Positions 47,301 to 59,029 of a stretch of DNA of 64,000 nucleotides are shown one piece after another. The position numbers and the translations under genes are program-made. The first letter of the stretch is position 1; each line of letters begins with the position of its first letter. The DNA is taken from contig CM069442.1 in assembly GCA_035610835.1 (NCBI GenBank), positions 3,273,353-3,337,352 of the forward strand, read 5' to 3'. This DNA is from Ophiura sarsii (taxonomy: Eukaryota; Echinodermata; Ophiuroidea; Amphilepidida; Ophiuridae). The notes beneath the pieces are model-generated. The model had not been told where the DNA came from. It ran no database searches and saw nothing but the letters and a program-made list of their open reading frames with translations.

Positions 47301-50099
47301 GGATTTTCATGGTTTTTTACTCATATCTCGGTCAATTCTGTACGGTTTTCAGCCATTTATAGATTATAACACTCACATTATAATCATCTTTTATCAGTGC
47401 AAAGTTCACGGCGTTTAGTTACAAACTGAGAGAGCCTTATGGATACATACATACAACATACGGCTAATTATAGTAAGACTAGCGGGACGCCCGTTCTTCG
47501 AACGGGCTCCCGCTAGTAAGTAGCGCCTATCAGACAGAACCCCGGTGAAATAACACATAAGTAGCTATACGAAAATTTGTCTCGAAATTGGTAAGAATAC
47601 ATATAATGCATAGGCCTATTTCCTTACCTGAAATTGCCGCCCCCACACCCAAGGCCTAAACCTTAACCATCTCCCCAAGCTGTATCCCCTGGTTTATACT
47701 TTTAACCACACTATTTCCTTCCACTTCGTGACTCTCCCAGTTAGTGTTACGCACTCTTAGTATCACATTTCTTCATTCACTCCCTGCCTCCCAAACCTCA
47801 TTACTTCGTGGCCTCCCCTCGCCCGCCCGCCCGTACTGTGCGATCTAAACCTTCAAGGCCTAAATTAACCAACTCCCGTAGCGTTCTTCAGTAACCCCTT
47901 GCCTCCCAAACCTCATTACTTCATGGCCTCCCCTCGCCCCCGCCCCCCCCCCCCCTCCCCGGGGCCTTCCCCTGCCGTCTATTGCCCGCCGTCCCCGCCC
48001 CGCCCCTACCGCCCGCCCTGTGCTTATAAACATTCAAGGCCTAAATTAACTAACTCCCGTAGCGCAGCGTTTTTCTCCAATATTTGCCCGCTCGCGTGTG
48101 TAGGCATGCGTGGGTGTAGTGCGTGTGAGCGTTTATTTTGCACGGCGCACAACGACGCGTTATGTGTTAGGCGCCGAATGCATGGTTGCAATACGCATGA
48201 AGATAAACAAAACAAATACGGCCCGTATCCATGGATTTTCATGGTTTTTTACTCATATCTCGGTCAATTCTGTACGGTTTTCAGCCATTTATAGTTTATA
48301 ACACTCACATAGGCCTATTTCCTTACCTGAAATTGCCGCCCCCGCACCGTGGTTATCTCAACACCCAAGGCCTAAACCTTAACCATCTCCCCAAGCTGTA
48401 TCCCCTGGTTTATACTTTTAACCACACTATTTCCTTCCACTTCGTGACTCTCCCTGTTAGTGTTACGCACTTTAGTATCACATTTCTTCATTAACTCCCT
48501 GCCTCCCAAACCTCATTACTTCGTGGCCTCCCCTCGCCCGCCCGCCCCGTACTGTGCGATCTAAACCTTCAAGGCCTAAATTAACCAACTCCCGTAGCGT
48601 TCTTCAGTAACCCCTTGCCTCCCAAACCTCATTACTTCATGGCCTCCCCTCGCCCCCGCCCCCCCCCTCCCCGGGGCCTTCCCCTGCCGTCTCTTGCCCG
48701 CCGTCCCCGCCCCGCCCCTACCGCCCGCCCTGTGCTTATACATAAACATTCAAGGCCTAAATTAACTAACTCCCGTAGCGCAGCGTATTTCTCCAATATT
48801 TGCCCGCTCGCGTGTGTAGGCGTGCGTGGGTGTAGTGCGTGTGAGCGTTTATTTTGCACGGTGCACAACGACGCGTTATGTGTTAGGCGCCGAATGCATG
48901 GTTGCAATACGCATGAAGATAAACAAAACAAACACGGCCCGTATCCATGGATTTTCATGGTTTTTTACTCATATCTCGGTCAATTCTGTACGGTTTTCAG
49001 CCATTTATAGCTTATAACACTCACATTATAATCATCTTTTATCAGTGCAAAGTTCACGGCGTTTAGTTGCAAACTGAGAGAGCCTTTTATGGATACCCAC
49101 ACACATACACCATAAGACAAATTATAGTAAGACTAGCGAGACGCCCGTTCTTCGAACGGGCTCCCGCTAGTAAGTAGCGCCTATCAGACAGAACCCCGGT
49201 GAAATAACACATAAGTAGCTATACGAAAATTTGTCTCGAAATTGGTAAGAATACATATAATGCATAGGCCTATTTCCTTATCTGAAATTGCCGCCCCCGC
49301 ACCGTGGTTATCTCAACACCCAAGGCCTAAACCCTAACCATCTCCCCAAGCTGTATCCCCTGGTTTATACTTTTAACCACACTATTTCTTTCCACTTCGT
49401 GACTCTCCCTGTTAGTGTTACGCACTTTAGTATCACATTTCTTCATGAACTCCCTGCCTCCCAAACTTCATTACTTCGTGGCCTCCCCTCGCCCGCCCGC
49501 CCCGTACTGTGCGATCTAAACCTTCAAGGCCTAAATTAACCAACTCCCGTAGCGTTCTTCAGTAACCTCTTGCCTCCCAAACCTCATTACTTCATGGCTT
49601 CCCCTCGCCCCCGCCCCCCCCCCCCTCCCCGGGGCCTTCCCCTGCCGTCTCTTGCCCGCCGTCCCCGCCCCGCCCCTACCGCCCGCCCCTACCGCCCGCC
49701 CTGTGCTTATAAATATTCAAGGCCTAAATTAACTAACTCCCGTAGCGCAGCGTATTTCTCCAATATTTGCCCGCTCGCGTGTGTAGGCGTGCGTGGGTGT
49801 AGTGCGTGTGAGCGTTTATTTTGCACGGCGCACAACGGCGCGTTATGTGTTAGGCGCCGAATGCATGGTTGCAATACGCATGAAGATAAACAAAACAAAC
49901 ATGGCCCGTATCCATGGATTTTCATGGTTTTTTACTCATATCTCTGTCAATTCTGTACGGTTTTCAGCCATTTATAGCTTATAACACTCACATTATAATC
50001 ATCTTTCATCAGTGCAAAGTTCACGGCGTTTAGACGTAAAATGAGAGAGCCTTTATGGATACATACACACATACAACATACGGTGAATTATAGTAAGAT
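44391..50099 (+). repeat. Six-unit tandem array of a hairpin-headed, GC-rich retroposon-like unit
   Basis: Units start near 44391, 45537, 46481, 47481, 48312 and 49135 (lengths about 820-1150). A full unit begins with a stem-loop (AGCGGGA, c, GCCCGTTC, loop, GAACGGGC, TCCCGCT), passes through C-rich sequence and a conserved GCGCAGCGTATTTCTCCAAT segment, then CTCATATCTCGGTCAATTCT and GTTCACGGCG, and ends in an ATAC-type microsatellite and AATTATAGTAAGACT. The fifth unit lacks its head. The first two form one subfamily (GGCACGCCC), the rest another (GGACGCCC or GAGACGCCC). Open frames of up to 135 codons recur in the copies because the sequence is GC-rich, and none has a recognisable domain. 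The microsatellite tail and head-to-tail layout resemble a non-autonomous LINE-dependent element. That class assignment is inference. Confidence 0.75.
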
Positions 50100-50161
50100 A
50101 AATGTTACATCGGTTATCCACAGCGTGGCGTATCTAATATTATCAGGGGATGCCCCTGACC

Positions 50162-50215
50162 CAGTGGCGTTATAGCTAGGATTTTGTTCAGGGTGGGGGG
50201 GGGGGGGGGGGGGGG
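50162..50215 (+). mobile_element. Solo hAT-like end with G21 tract
   Basis: CAGTGGCGTTATAGCTAGGA resembles the ends of the element at 39724 and is followed within about 15 bases by a run of G (50195-50215). I could not find the opposite end. Confidence 0.4.
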
Positions 50216-51395
50216 TGGGAAGATATCCGAAATTTCCGTAAAAGGTTGCTCCAAATTTTGTTGCCGTCAGCTCAGAAAATGTGTCCAAATCGAGAAAACT
50301 CGGGGTCCGGGTATCTAAAACTGCACAAAAATAGAAATTTATGGGGTCCAAACATGTCTAAGGTCCTGGACTCCTTAAAACTCCATCCCTGATTGTCCCC
50401 ATCCCCTCTTTTTAAAAAATAAAATATAAATATCAGTCTATGGCACGTGGTTAAATAAAATGTGCATATTTTTATATATAAATTATACATATTTAGATGC
50501 GTATGAAAAACAGAAATATCACGGTACAGCTTGAGCAAAAAACTAGTGTGGCTAATTTTTAGACTAGTCTGGTATGACGAAACCAAGCCAGGTTATTAGG
50601 CTTTTTAAGCCAGACCCAAGCTTTGCTTGAGTCTGGTCCCTTCAGGACCCAAGCGTGTGTCTGTACGGACCAACCGTGTAAACAAACAAAAAAAACCAAA
50701 AAAACAACAACTCAAATGCGCTGATGCACTTTGCCGTCATATTTTTTTTGGGTGAAGGGGGAGACTGGTTGGCAGAAACATGTCGTCGCGATGTTCCCAC
50801 CACCTCAGCTCCCCCGACGCCGCCGTTGAATCTCGGGACTGACAAACCGGAAGAAACGGTGTATTGTTTTGTATGCGTTGATATGAGTGAAACTCACTTT
50901 ATTCCGTTTTAATACGGAATAAGACACAATTCACTGAATAAAATTTTAAAAATAAAAAATTCACTCAACTTATGTAATACGAACAAAATTGTCTATGGAT
51001 AGATTTGCATGTAATCCCGCAATATAATAAAAAACGTCAAGTGATTTGCGTGGGTATATTTATTAAATCTTTCTATCAGATAATTAGTATTATTGTGTAT
51101 TCATAATCCTGTATTGAACGCAATAATACTTAAATTATAATCCTTTGACCAAATTGGAACATGATTGTTTGTTCATATTCAAGCTTATCAAACAATAACA
51201 AAATGTGAATATTTATAACGTACGGTAACAACAACTCAAACATATCTTCATATAAAGTATATTAGGCTGAAATCAGGTGTATCAATCATTAAGTAAAAAG
51301 TACTATTGTTTTTGTCTCAGAAGAAACCTGAAAATGCTATGCGAAATGTGATTTTGTTTTTTAAGTGACAAATGCTATGCGAAATGCGGTATATC
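50216..51395. other. Spacer with one strong hairpin
   Basis: The hairpin at 50610-50636 is CCAGACCCAAGC, loop TTT, GCTTGAGTCTGG, a 12 bp stem with one mismatch. No gene recognised. Confidence 0.4.
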
Positions 51396-51396
51396 T

Positions 51397-51407
51397 CCCC
51401 CCCCCCG

Positions 51408-51443
<36 letters not shown>
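51397..51443. repeat. Poly-C tract, 47 bases with one G
   Basis: A C run interrupted by a single G at 51407. Such long homopolymers are prone to sequencing error, so the length is approximate. Confidence 0.9.
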
Positions 51444-52655
51444 ATTTGTTGTTGTTGTTATTTACATGAGACGGGCTCTGTTAAGCAAGGAAATGAAAGT
51501 GATTGTACTTCGCAATGTGAAATTAAAATTTGAAGAAGTATCGTCCAATAAATCACTGGAGTCAGTTGTTTTTCTTGAGTTTCTAATACTGAAATTGAAG
51601 AGAAAAAAACCCCATACAGTCACAGCTTGGCTCACACCATATCATTTTCAAAGGTTCAAGAAAAATAGAAGAACAAATAAGTTTTCTGCGCTACGCGCGC
51701 AGTCTTCTGAGACAAACTTTTTGGTTTTTAAAAACTAGTGGGCCTTATATAATATAAAATGTGTATCAAACATTAAAACAACATTTATTCACACAACGAT
51801 GAACTCATACTCAAGGTTTATATATGCTCCAACTTACCCTCAAATTTCTTAACTAAGATCCTCTATGCAACATGATATTATTTGGTAGAAATAGAATACT
51901 CGTACATCGCATGCTCAGGTCGTGTTCTTACTTACCCTGAGCAGACAAACTATACTAATAGGCAGGCCTATTTAATATTGTCACTGCGGCGTTTATTATT
52001 TACTTGGAGACAACTGTAATTGTAATAATTGTTATCGTTATGATATATAGTCTGTACATTGAGTCAGCATGTCAAACCAAATGTCTTAATAAAAGTTTGT
52101 GTTCAAAATTATTACTGTAGCACTGAACAGATTTAAAACCATGTAATGATTGTGTATAATCGGGAAAAGTAGTGTGAATGTTTTTAGTGTGTTTACAATA
52201 GAAATTATTAAATGGTCTGCTAAAGTACAAACTAATGGTTGTGTCCGAGGAACACGTGCGCGCTCATGTACAATCGTTTATCTATTTATTTCACACACAT
52301 AATTCAGTCATATTTATTAATTATGACGAACGCGATATCAGATATAGCATTGTTTTAATAAAAGTACAAAATTGTATCCTTGCTACCTTAGATTCAGAAT
52401 TGATTTTTAATCAAATATATTGCGAACTAAAACGTCGCGTGATACCCTGTAAAAAACCGGCCAGTACCATTATATCAGACTGTTGCAACGCAACAAATAT
52501 TTACATTTATGTCTCCCAAGAAAATAATAAACGCTGCAATGACTTAATAATGTTTCCTAGCGCAAAATACATACTATTACCAGAGTTGACCGAAGTCCAA
52601 GGTTACTTTTCAACCACATTTATAGTTTCAGAGAATTTGTGTTATAGTCTTGATC
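51444..52655. other. AT-rich stretch with two unassigned open frames
   Basis: Plus-strand open frames at 51466-51738 (90 codons) and 52235-52663 (142 codons) are the longest here. Neither shows a domain, signal peptide or membrane segment that I recognise, and the second ends inside the fold-back element that starts at 52656. I see no flanking splice evidence, so I do not call them genes. Confidence 0.35.
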
Positions 52656-53152
52656 AGCAGTAAGTTTTGAAATTATCCTGAACAAATGGTCCATTTAGCT
52701 TGGTTGGTTCTTCAGATATGGTTCATTACAGAAAGCATGCACAATCCAGCCTTGTCCACGGGTCACGGAGCGTCCTTAATAGTAGAGATGGAATGCACAA
52801 AGTGGACTTACACACAATGGGTCACAAAAAAAGGAGAAATAGAAAAAAAGGAAACATCTAAAACATGTCTGGTGCATGACATTACCTCTACATATACATG
52901 TACCTACATGTACGTATTTTAGTTGAATGTGAATGGCACACATAAGCATAGAGATCATGGTACATGTATACTTTGTTATGGCGGGCTTTTCAATTTTGAA
53001 TAACTAGAGCATGCTGTTTTGTTGAAAACAAAAACTAAATGACGCTCCCGTGGACAAATCAGTTTTGTGCATGCTTTCTGTAATGAACCATATCTGAAGA
53101 ACCAAACAATCCAAACGTGCCATTTTTTCAGGATAATTTCAAAACTTACTGC
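52656..53152. mobile_element. Fold-back element, about 500 bp
   Basis: The left arm starts GCAGTAAGTTTTGAAATTAT and includes TTCTTCAGATATGGTTCATT and AGAAAGCATGCACAA. The right arm carries the reverse complement of each in mirrored order and ends ATAATTTCAAAACTTACTGC. Arms are about 120-135 bases with small differences. No protein is encoded. Confidence 0.75.
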
Positions 53153-53412
53153 CGATTGCTGCCGATTAAAGACTAAGTAAAACACAAATTATCTGAAACT
53201 ATCAATGTGGTTGACAAATTACTTTGAACTTGTGTAAACTTGTCTTTGAACCACGTGGTATAGTAATTGAAATGGTTTGCTCTGTATCATCACGCAGAGC
53301 TACTTGTATAGAGAGAGAGAAGAAGTAAAAATATGGGTTTTTTCTTCTTTTCATTTTGTCCCATATGAAACAAGTATTTAATATTTGGTAAAGTTTTAAT
53401 ACCAAATCGTCT

Positions 53413-53552
53413 GAGATGCGACACTGTCTTCCCAGAATCAGGAAAAATCAAACTCGTCTATTCATGTCATGGTGTGATCCTTGAAATGCGACATTGTCTT
53501 TCCAGAATCAGTAAGAATCGTCTATCTATTCATGTCACGGTGTGATCCATTT
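53413..53552 (+). repeat. Two-copy tandem duplication, period 70
   Basis: GAGATGCGACACTGTCTTCC at 53413 and GAAATGCGACATTGTCTTTC at 53483 open two diverged copies, each ending CATGGTGTGATCC or CACGGTGTGATCC. The remainder of 53153-54203 holds nothing I recognise. Confidence 0.8.
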
Positions 53553-54585
53553 ATACCAGTATACTACAACAATACACATACCATGCATACAATGAGGTTT
53601 TATATAGCGCAAGTACATCTAGAACAAAGCGCTTTACAAAAAGATATTAATACAGCAACACAAATGCATGCATACAATAAAAACAAAATAGTATAAATTA
53701 AAACAACCAGGATGAATAAATATTAAAGGATCATAACATCATTTGGGAACAGATGAGTTACATGGTAAATCCATGGTAAATCATACCACCACATTTGGGC
53801 ATTTGGGCCAGCGACAGAGAAACATTTCTCATCGCTTTTCCTTAGAGAATTCGGAACAGCAAGTTTAGTGATCAGAAATGATCTTACATGTAGATCTAAA
53901 CGTCCAGGTATTTATACTTTGAAATGCAGTCAACAATATACTTTGGAGCATTAACAGCTTTGTATAGGTATGTTCAATCAATTCTTTGCCGGTAACCGGT
54001 GAAGCTTTTCTTATGGAAAGGAAAGGCAGCGCCGAATCTACAATCTTGTTCAAAACCTGTACGTTGGGACACTACGTGCACATGAAATGTCTTCCAAAAT
54101 TGTAATCATTCTTTTTAAGAAATGAAGAACATTGCTTCAGTAACATTTTGAGTTAAACTCCATAGTCTAATTACGTATACACATTTAATACAATGCATAA
54201 ATACACTGGAAAACAAATTGGTGTCACAGCGACACCTTCTTGGAGTCAACTGTAAATGACACTTACAAAGGTGTTATTTTGACTCCAAAATTGGTGTAAT
54301 CGTCAATGATATGGGTTTGCACATAATTTACGGTGACACGCTAAGTGTCCGACGGACACCTTTCAGTGATCATTTAGTGATTTACACCAAAACTGGTGTC
54401 AGATTAATTGAAATAACTCCAAGGGCGTCAATAGTTTGCGGGAAAGCTCACGGTTTTTAGAGGTGTCGAAGCAGCATGACACCAATTGGTGTAATTTTGA
54501 CACCAAATTGGGCGTCTATCAACATATCAACGCATGGGCCTTGGCACGCAAAAGTGTTCTCGTCGCCATTTTGTCCGCATGTTAC

Positions 54586-54975
54586 GAGCCGGTAAGACTG
54601 GTAAGTACCGATCTGCTCCATTTCCAGACATTTTTGATAATAATTATGATACAATTTATAGCGTAATGTAAGCCTTGTTCATGTTGTTTAATATTGCGCC
54701 AACTAACTGATGAAATAAATTACAATTTCATAGTCAGAGACTAGCATTTTGTTGGACTGTGTGTCAGTGCATGGACCTATTAGTACTATGTGTGTGTTCG
54801 TCATGCATGCATACGATGATATGTGCAACTGTGCAACATTACATATAGCCCGATTCATCTGGCTCAGTGGTCGTCTTTTTCATACGGACGTCTTACATTA
54901 CGCTAATTGTATCATAATTATTATCAAAAATGTCTGGAAATGGAGCAGATCGGTACTTACCAGTCTTACCGGCTC
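54586..54975. mobile_element. Nested fold-back within the GGTGTC element
   Basis: The left arm GAGCCGGTAAGACTGGTAAG continues for about 85 bases through TCCATTTCCAGACATTTTTG. The right arm ending at 54975 is its reverse complement. The spacer is about 215 bases. Confidence 0.75.
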
Positions 54976-54990
54976 CTAAACATGTGCTAT

Positions 54991-55284
54991 CTCAATATGA
55001 CTCTTAAGAGAGTCAATATTACACCCCATTTGGGGTGTAATGACATTTTTTGAAAATGGGTCCTCAGGTAACCACCCTAGGTGTCAAACTCAATATGACA
55101 CTTAAGAGAGTCAATATTACACCCCATTTGGGGTGTAATGGCATTTTTCTAAAATGGGTTCTTAGGTAACCACCCTATGTGTCAAACTCAATATGACACT
55201 TAAGAGAGTCAATATTACACCCCATTTGGGGTGTAATGGCATTTTTCTAAAATGGGTCCACAGGTAACCACCCTAGGTGTCAAA
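54991..55284 (+). repeat. Three 98 bp tandem repeats
   Basis: Copies begin CTCAATATGACTCTTAAGAG (54991), then CTCAATATGACACTTAAGAG (55089 and 55187). Each contains the palindrome CACCCCATTTGGGGTG and ends with the GGTAACCACCCTAGGTGTCA block. Confidence 0.85.
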
Positions 55285-55418
55285 ATGAATATGACACCAA
55301 AAGGTGTCATATTTTACACCCATAATGGTGTCAATTTGACACCTTTAGGTGTCCAACTGAGGACCCATTTTTTGACACTTGTTTTAGTGTCAAAATGACA
55401 CCAAATTATTTGTCAGTG

Positions 55419-56222
55419 TATATCCTTTGTTTTGGTTCAGTGTCAGAGTTTCAAAGTATCTAATTTACAGCGGCGGGTATTTCAAACGATGACATCATGT
55501 GGGTGCGTCAATGCGACGAAAAATCTTGTTGTACAGGCCTGACCAACTCATTTATTTCAAAGCCTATTTGAAGTAAAATTTAAAATTGACTAAACTGCCG
55601 TGATAATTCTACGGTCTCAGTCGAAGCCACTACACTAGTAGGGCAATACGCTGTACTAGTGTTAGGAGATAGGTTGTATAACAATTTATTTAGTTAAACT
55701 GTTGTTCTTCCTGAGATGTTTAAGTACGGAAATTCAATTGCGAATTCAATACGAATAACCACGGTCAACCAATATCATCTTAAAGAATGGTCAATCAATC
55801 CTTTCTATTCATTTTGGTAGACCGTACATAGTGTTCCATTGTAAATGATGGGTTATCCATGGTTGACCGACACGGCACAAGTATTACTATTAATAAGCAA
55901 AACGCCTCTTCTATTAAAAACCTGACTTCCTCGTTAGCTCAGTGGTTTGTGATCTGTCTTAGAATACAAAGGTAGCTGGTTAGAATCCCGATAGGTTTTT
56001 TGGGTTTATATTATTTTGTTTCCGTTTGGGTTTTTTGTTGTATTTTTATTTTGGAATTATTTGTAACCTTTCATTTTGAAGTTGATTTCATTTTTCATGA
56101 TCATTATTACGAATGGGTATATTATGTATACTATAACGTGCGGTTTATATACGGATCTTAATTATAATGGCGTTTTAATGTTTCAATTAACGGTATTTAT
56201 AATCTGAAATAATCGATCACTC

Positions 56223-56223
<1 letters not shown>
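55419..56223. other. Spacer containing a tRNA-like segment
   Basis: AT-rich sequence with no gene. The only feature is the tRNA-like stretch at 55926-55998. Confidence 0.4.
55926..55998 (+). pseudogene. tRNA-like segment, tRNA pseudogene or SINE head
   Basis: TAGCTCAGTGG (A-box-like) at 55935 and GGTTAGAATCCCG (B-box-like, with A replacing the usual C) at 55978 have tRNA spacing. The anticodon and T stems do not pair well, so a functional tRNA is unlikely. A SINE is possible, but I see no second copy in the window. Confidence 0.35.

Positions 56224-56259
<36 letters not shown>
56224..56259. repeat. Poly-C tract, 36 bases
   Basis: An unbroken run of C followed by a C-rich tail. A second run of about 21 C is at 56738-56758. 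Confidence 0.9.
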
Positions 56260-56262
<3 letters not shown>

Positions 56263-56936
56263 ACCCCACCCCAAACACACACCTACTTTCTTGGCCTTTA
56301 CCACCTATATTACATTTAAAGTTTGTTATCACAAAATTATTAGTTTACTTTGTGACATTATTTATTTTTGCATATAATTATCTTATCAAGAAGCCTTTAT
56401 TAAAAGTACCATTTAGGTGCGTAATTCAGACAATGCCCCTTTAAATTGAAGACATTACTAGCCCTCACCTTTTTTTGATAAACGATACTAATCGTACATT
56501 ATCGCTGTCTATATTGCCAATATGAGATAATTTGGAACATTTATAATGGAGTTACAAGGAATTATGTGAATTTAGTAGAATTTTTTTTCAATGCTCTAAG
56601 ACAATCTTGTTCAAAACCTGTTGGGACACTACACACGTAAACATGAAATATCTTCCAAAATGAGTAAAAAGCTGTCCGTTGAAAGTATATACGGTATATA
56701 TATATTATATATAATAGTCCAAACTAGTTTATAAAGTCCCCCCCCCCCCCCCCCCCCCAACCAATGTTGGAGCGAGGGGTGGGACCACCATTTTCACAGG
56801 ACATGCAGGAAGTGTCCCAACAGTTTTGAACATGATTGTAGTCTACCTATTTGTTACAGCTGTACGTGACATTTTCAGGTCTGACCAAAATAGCAACGTA
56901 GTTTATTCGTGAGTTTATTACGTATTTTAATACGTA

Positions 56937-57282
56937 ATAAAGGGCCATTGAGAGATACGTATGGGATCCGGGAGTGCGCCCTCAATTTTCCTGGAAATCA
57001 GGGTTTTTTTGCACCAAAGTAATACTTAGGCATCTGAAACCGTTTACCTTAATTCGCAGTATATCATGTAATATTCACAATTTGATAATTTCGATGTAGA
57101 TCACATCGATATTAACTGCAGAATTCGGCACATTTGGCTTCACTAGAATGTCTATCTAGCGCCATCACTTTAACCCATTTCCCATGAAATATTACGTTTC
57201 TGGATTCTATACCTTAATTGAAACTATTTTTTTTATTTTTAGGAGTTTCATTTTATCGCCAATCTCTCCGTGCCCCCTTTAA
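56937..57282. mobile_element. MITE related to family B
   Basis: The left end TAAAGGGCCATTGAGAGATA and the GCGCCCTCAATT block resemble the start of the element at 4475. The right end, on the other strand, reads TTAAAGGGGGCACGGAGAGA, giving an imperfect inverted repeat. It is a diverged member of the same family. Confidence 0.6.
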
Positions 57283-58096
57283 GTCATCCCTGGTCACACT
57301 CACCCTTCCATTGTTCTCTATAACAATGTGTAAGTAATCTTTTAACCTTCGATCGAAGGGTGAGGGGTATCATGACCATACTATATTAGAGAATAAAATA
57401 GAGTTCGTAGCTGTTTTGCCATACGTTGGTTGGTCTCATAATGTAAAGGCTGTACTGTATTTGTGTCGTCGTGTTTGGTCGCCGTATTCTCATTCTTATT
57501 AGATATTGTTAATAGTTTATTGGTTATTTTTATCTTTTATTATGAAAATAACGCTTACCATACACTGAAGGTATTATTCGAATAATACTATTATCGGTCT
57601 CAGTGCGTATCGGCGGAAAATCAGCCAAAAATCCAATCAATTGTCTGTTTGTCATCCTAAACTACATCCATTATTAAGAATACTAAATAAACAAACGGAA
57701 CTTAGTTGCCCTTCCTTACTTTTGCTATCTTTTTGCATCGTATGACTATAAGGGACGTACCATTAGATACTCAGGGGAGGGGTTGGAAGTACTCTAAAAA
57801 ACTTTGCCCACCAATCAGGAAAAAAGAAAGAAAAGTTGACCCACTGCTGAGTTTAAAAAAATAATCTGACTCGCCTCACTCAATGTAAAGAAAACCATTA
57901 AAACAAAAAACATTATATATGTCAAGATTAATTATTATCAGATTCTCTGTCATTTATCGTGAAATAAGATTATTATTAAACTCGGTGGCTTCGTCATCTC
58001 GTTTTAATAATAAATATGATAACTATACGTTGTACTCTAGTGGATTTTAGAGTCTACGATATATCATTTCCAAATTGGCTGTTCCAATGCTAAACT
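57283..58096. other. Spacer, no gene recognised
   Basis: AT-rich and without any feature I can support. Confidence 0.35.
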
Positions 58097-58175
58097 CAGT
58101 GGCGTAGCCAGAGGGGGGGGGGGGGGGGGGGGGGGGGAGAGGGGCGACCGCCCCCCCCCCCCCCCCCCCCCCCCC
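58097..58175 (+). mobile_element. Solo hAT-like end with G25 and C25 tracts
   Basis: CAGTGGCGTAGCCAGA is directly followed by G25 (58113-58137), a 13-base spacer and C25 (58151-58175), so the segment can fold on itself. The expected opposite end, CTACGCCACTG, is not found nearby. Confidence 0.5.
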
Positions 58176-58597
58176 AGTATTGACGTCGTGTCGGTTGAGA
58201 TTGGCACTGTCAAAAACTAGGTGATAGGTGGACAATTCAAATGCTTATTATGTATTTAAGTGTTTAAAAGATATTAGTCCAACCTATTTATCATCCAATT
58301 TTGAATCTGTACATAACTATCACAATACACACTTCCACCAGAAATCATACTTTAAGCATTCCTAAAGTCAACTCTAATTTTGGTATGCGTCCTTTTCTTT
58401 TCAGATCTGGCCATCTGTGGAACAATTTATCACCATCTATCTATCAGTCTTTCTATCCGCAACTGATTTGGAAAATATGTCACTCGGTCAATTTAACTCC
58501 TATATTTCCACTCTGTCATAATTGAATAATATCAGAATTGAATGTGTTGAATGTATCGAAATGATCGAGTTCCTGCTTTAAAAGCAGTGCAAGTCAC

Positions 58598-58989
58598 ACT
58601 ACCAAAACCCTATTGTATATTTCACGGACATAAATTATGCTAATGAGCTCATTAAATGACGTCACTCACATCATCGGGTTTTGCCGATGATTGAAATCCG
58701 TTGATTGAAATTCTAGGTCGAGTAAAATGATGTTCTTATTTGTTGTCTGTGAGCTTTTCTGATTTTTTTCCCGTATTGGAGTATTTTTTATTGAAAATAG
58801 ACAGTTCAAATTAAACGTTGGTTCCAAGTTCGAGTAACAGCACATGTATTAAAGGCGACAGCAAAGGCAATATGCAAGCAACATTTGAGAAAAAACGATG
58901 CCCGACTTTGCAAGAAAGTGTACGGGAAGTGTACGGGTGAACATGACAAACCAAAACAGCCTAGTAATAATCACCTCCGTGGCGCAATT

Positions 58990-59029
<40 letters not shown>

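Larger units (their letters stand above)
54204..55418. mobile_element. GGTGTC-rich TIR element, copy 2, TA-flanked
   Basis: The ends are CACTGGAAAACAAATTGGTG and, on the other strand, CACTGACAAATAATTTGGTG, with TA directly outside each. The subterminal regions are filled with GGTGTC/GACACC words in both orientations. A separate fold-back (54586-54975) sits inside, followed by three 98 bp repeats. Related to the element ending at 33487. No transposase is encoded. The TA target fits Tc1/mariner-type mobilisation, but other superfamilies are possible. Confidence 0.75.

Noticed and set aside
44696..49984. Recurrent frames of 60-135 codons, proline-rich or with a CSACERLF-like string, in the GC-rich tandem units
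   Set aside because: They recur only because the units are repeated and GC-rich. They occur on both strands at the same place, contain long homopolymer-coded stretches and show no domain.
54204..55418. CACTA (EnSpm) transposon because the ends start CACTG and the subterminal repeats are dense
   Set aside because: CACTA elements make 3 bp target duplications. Here and at 60558 only TA is duplicated, so I left the superfamily open.
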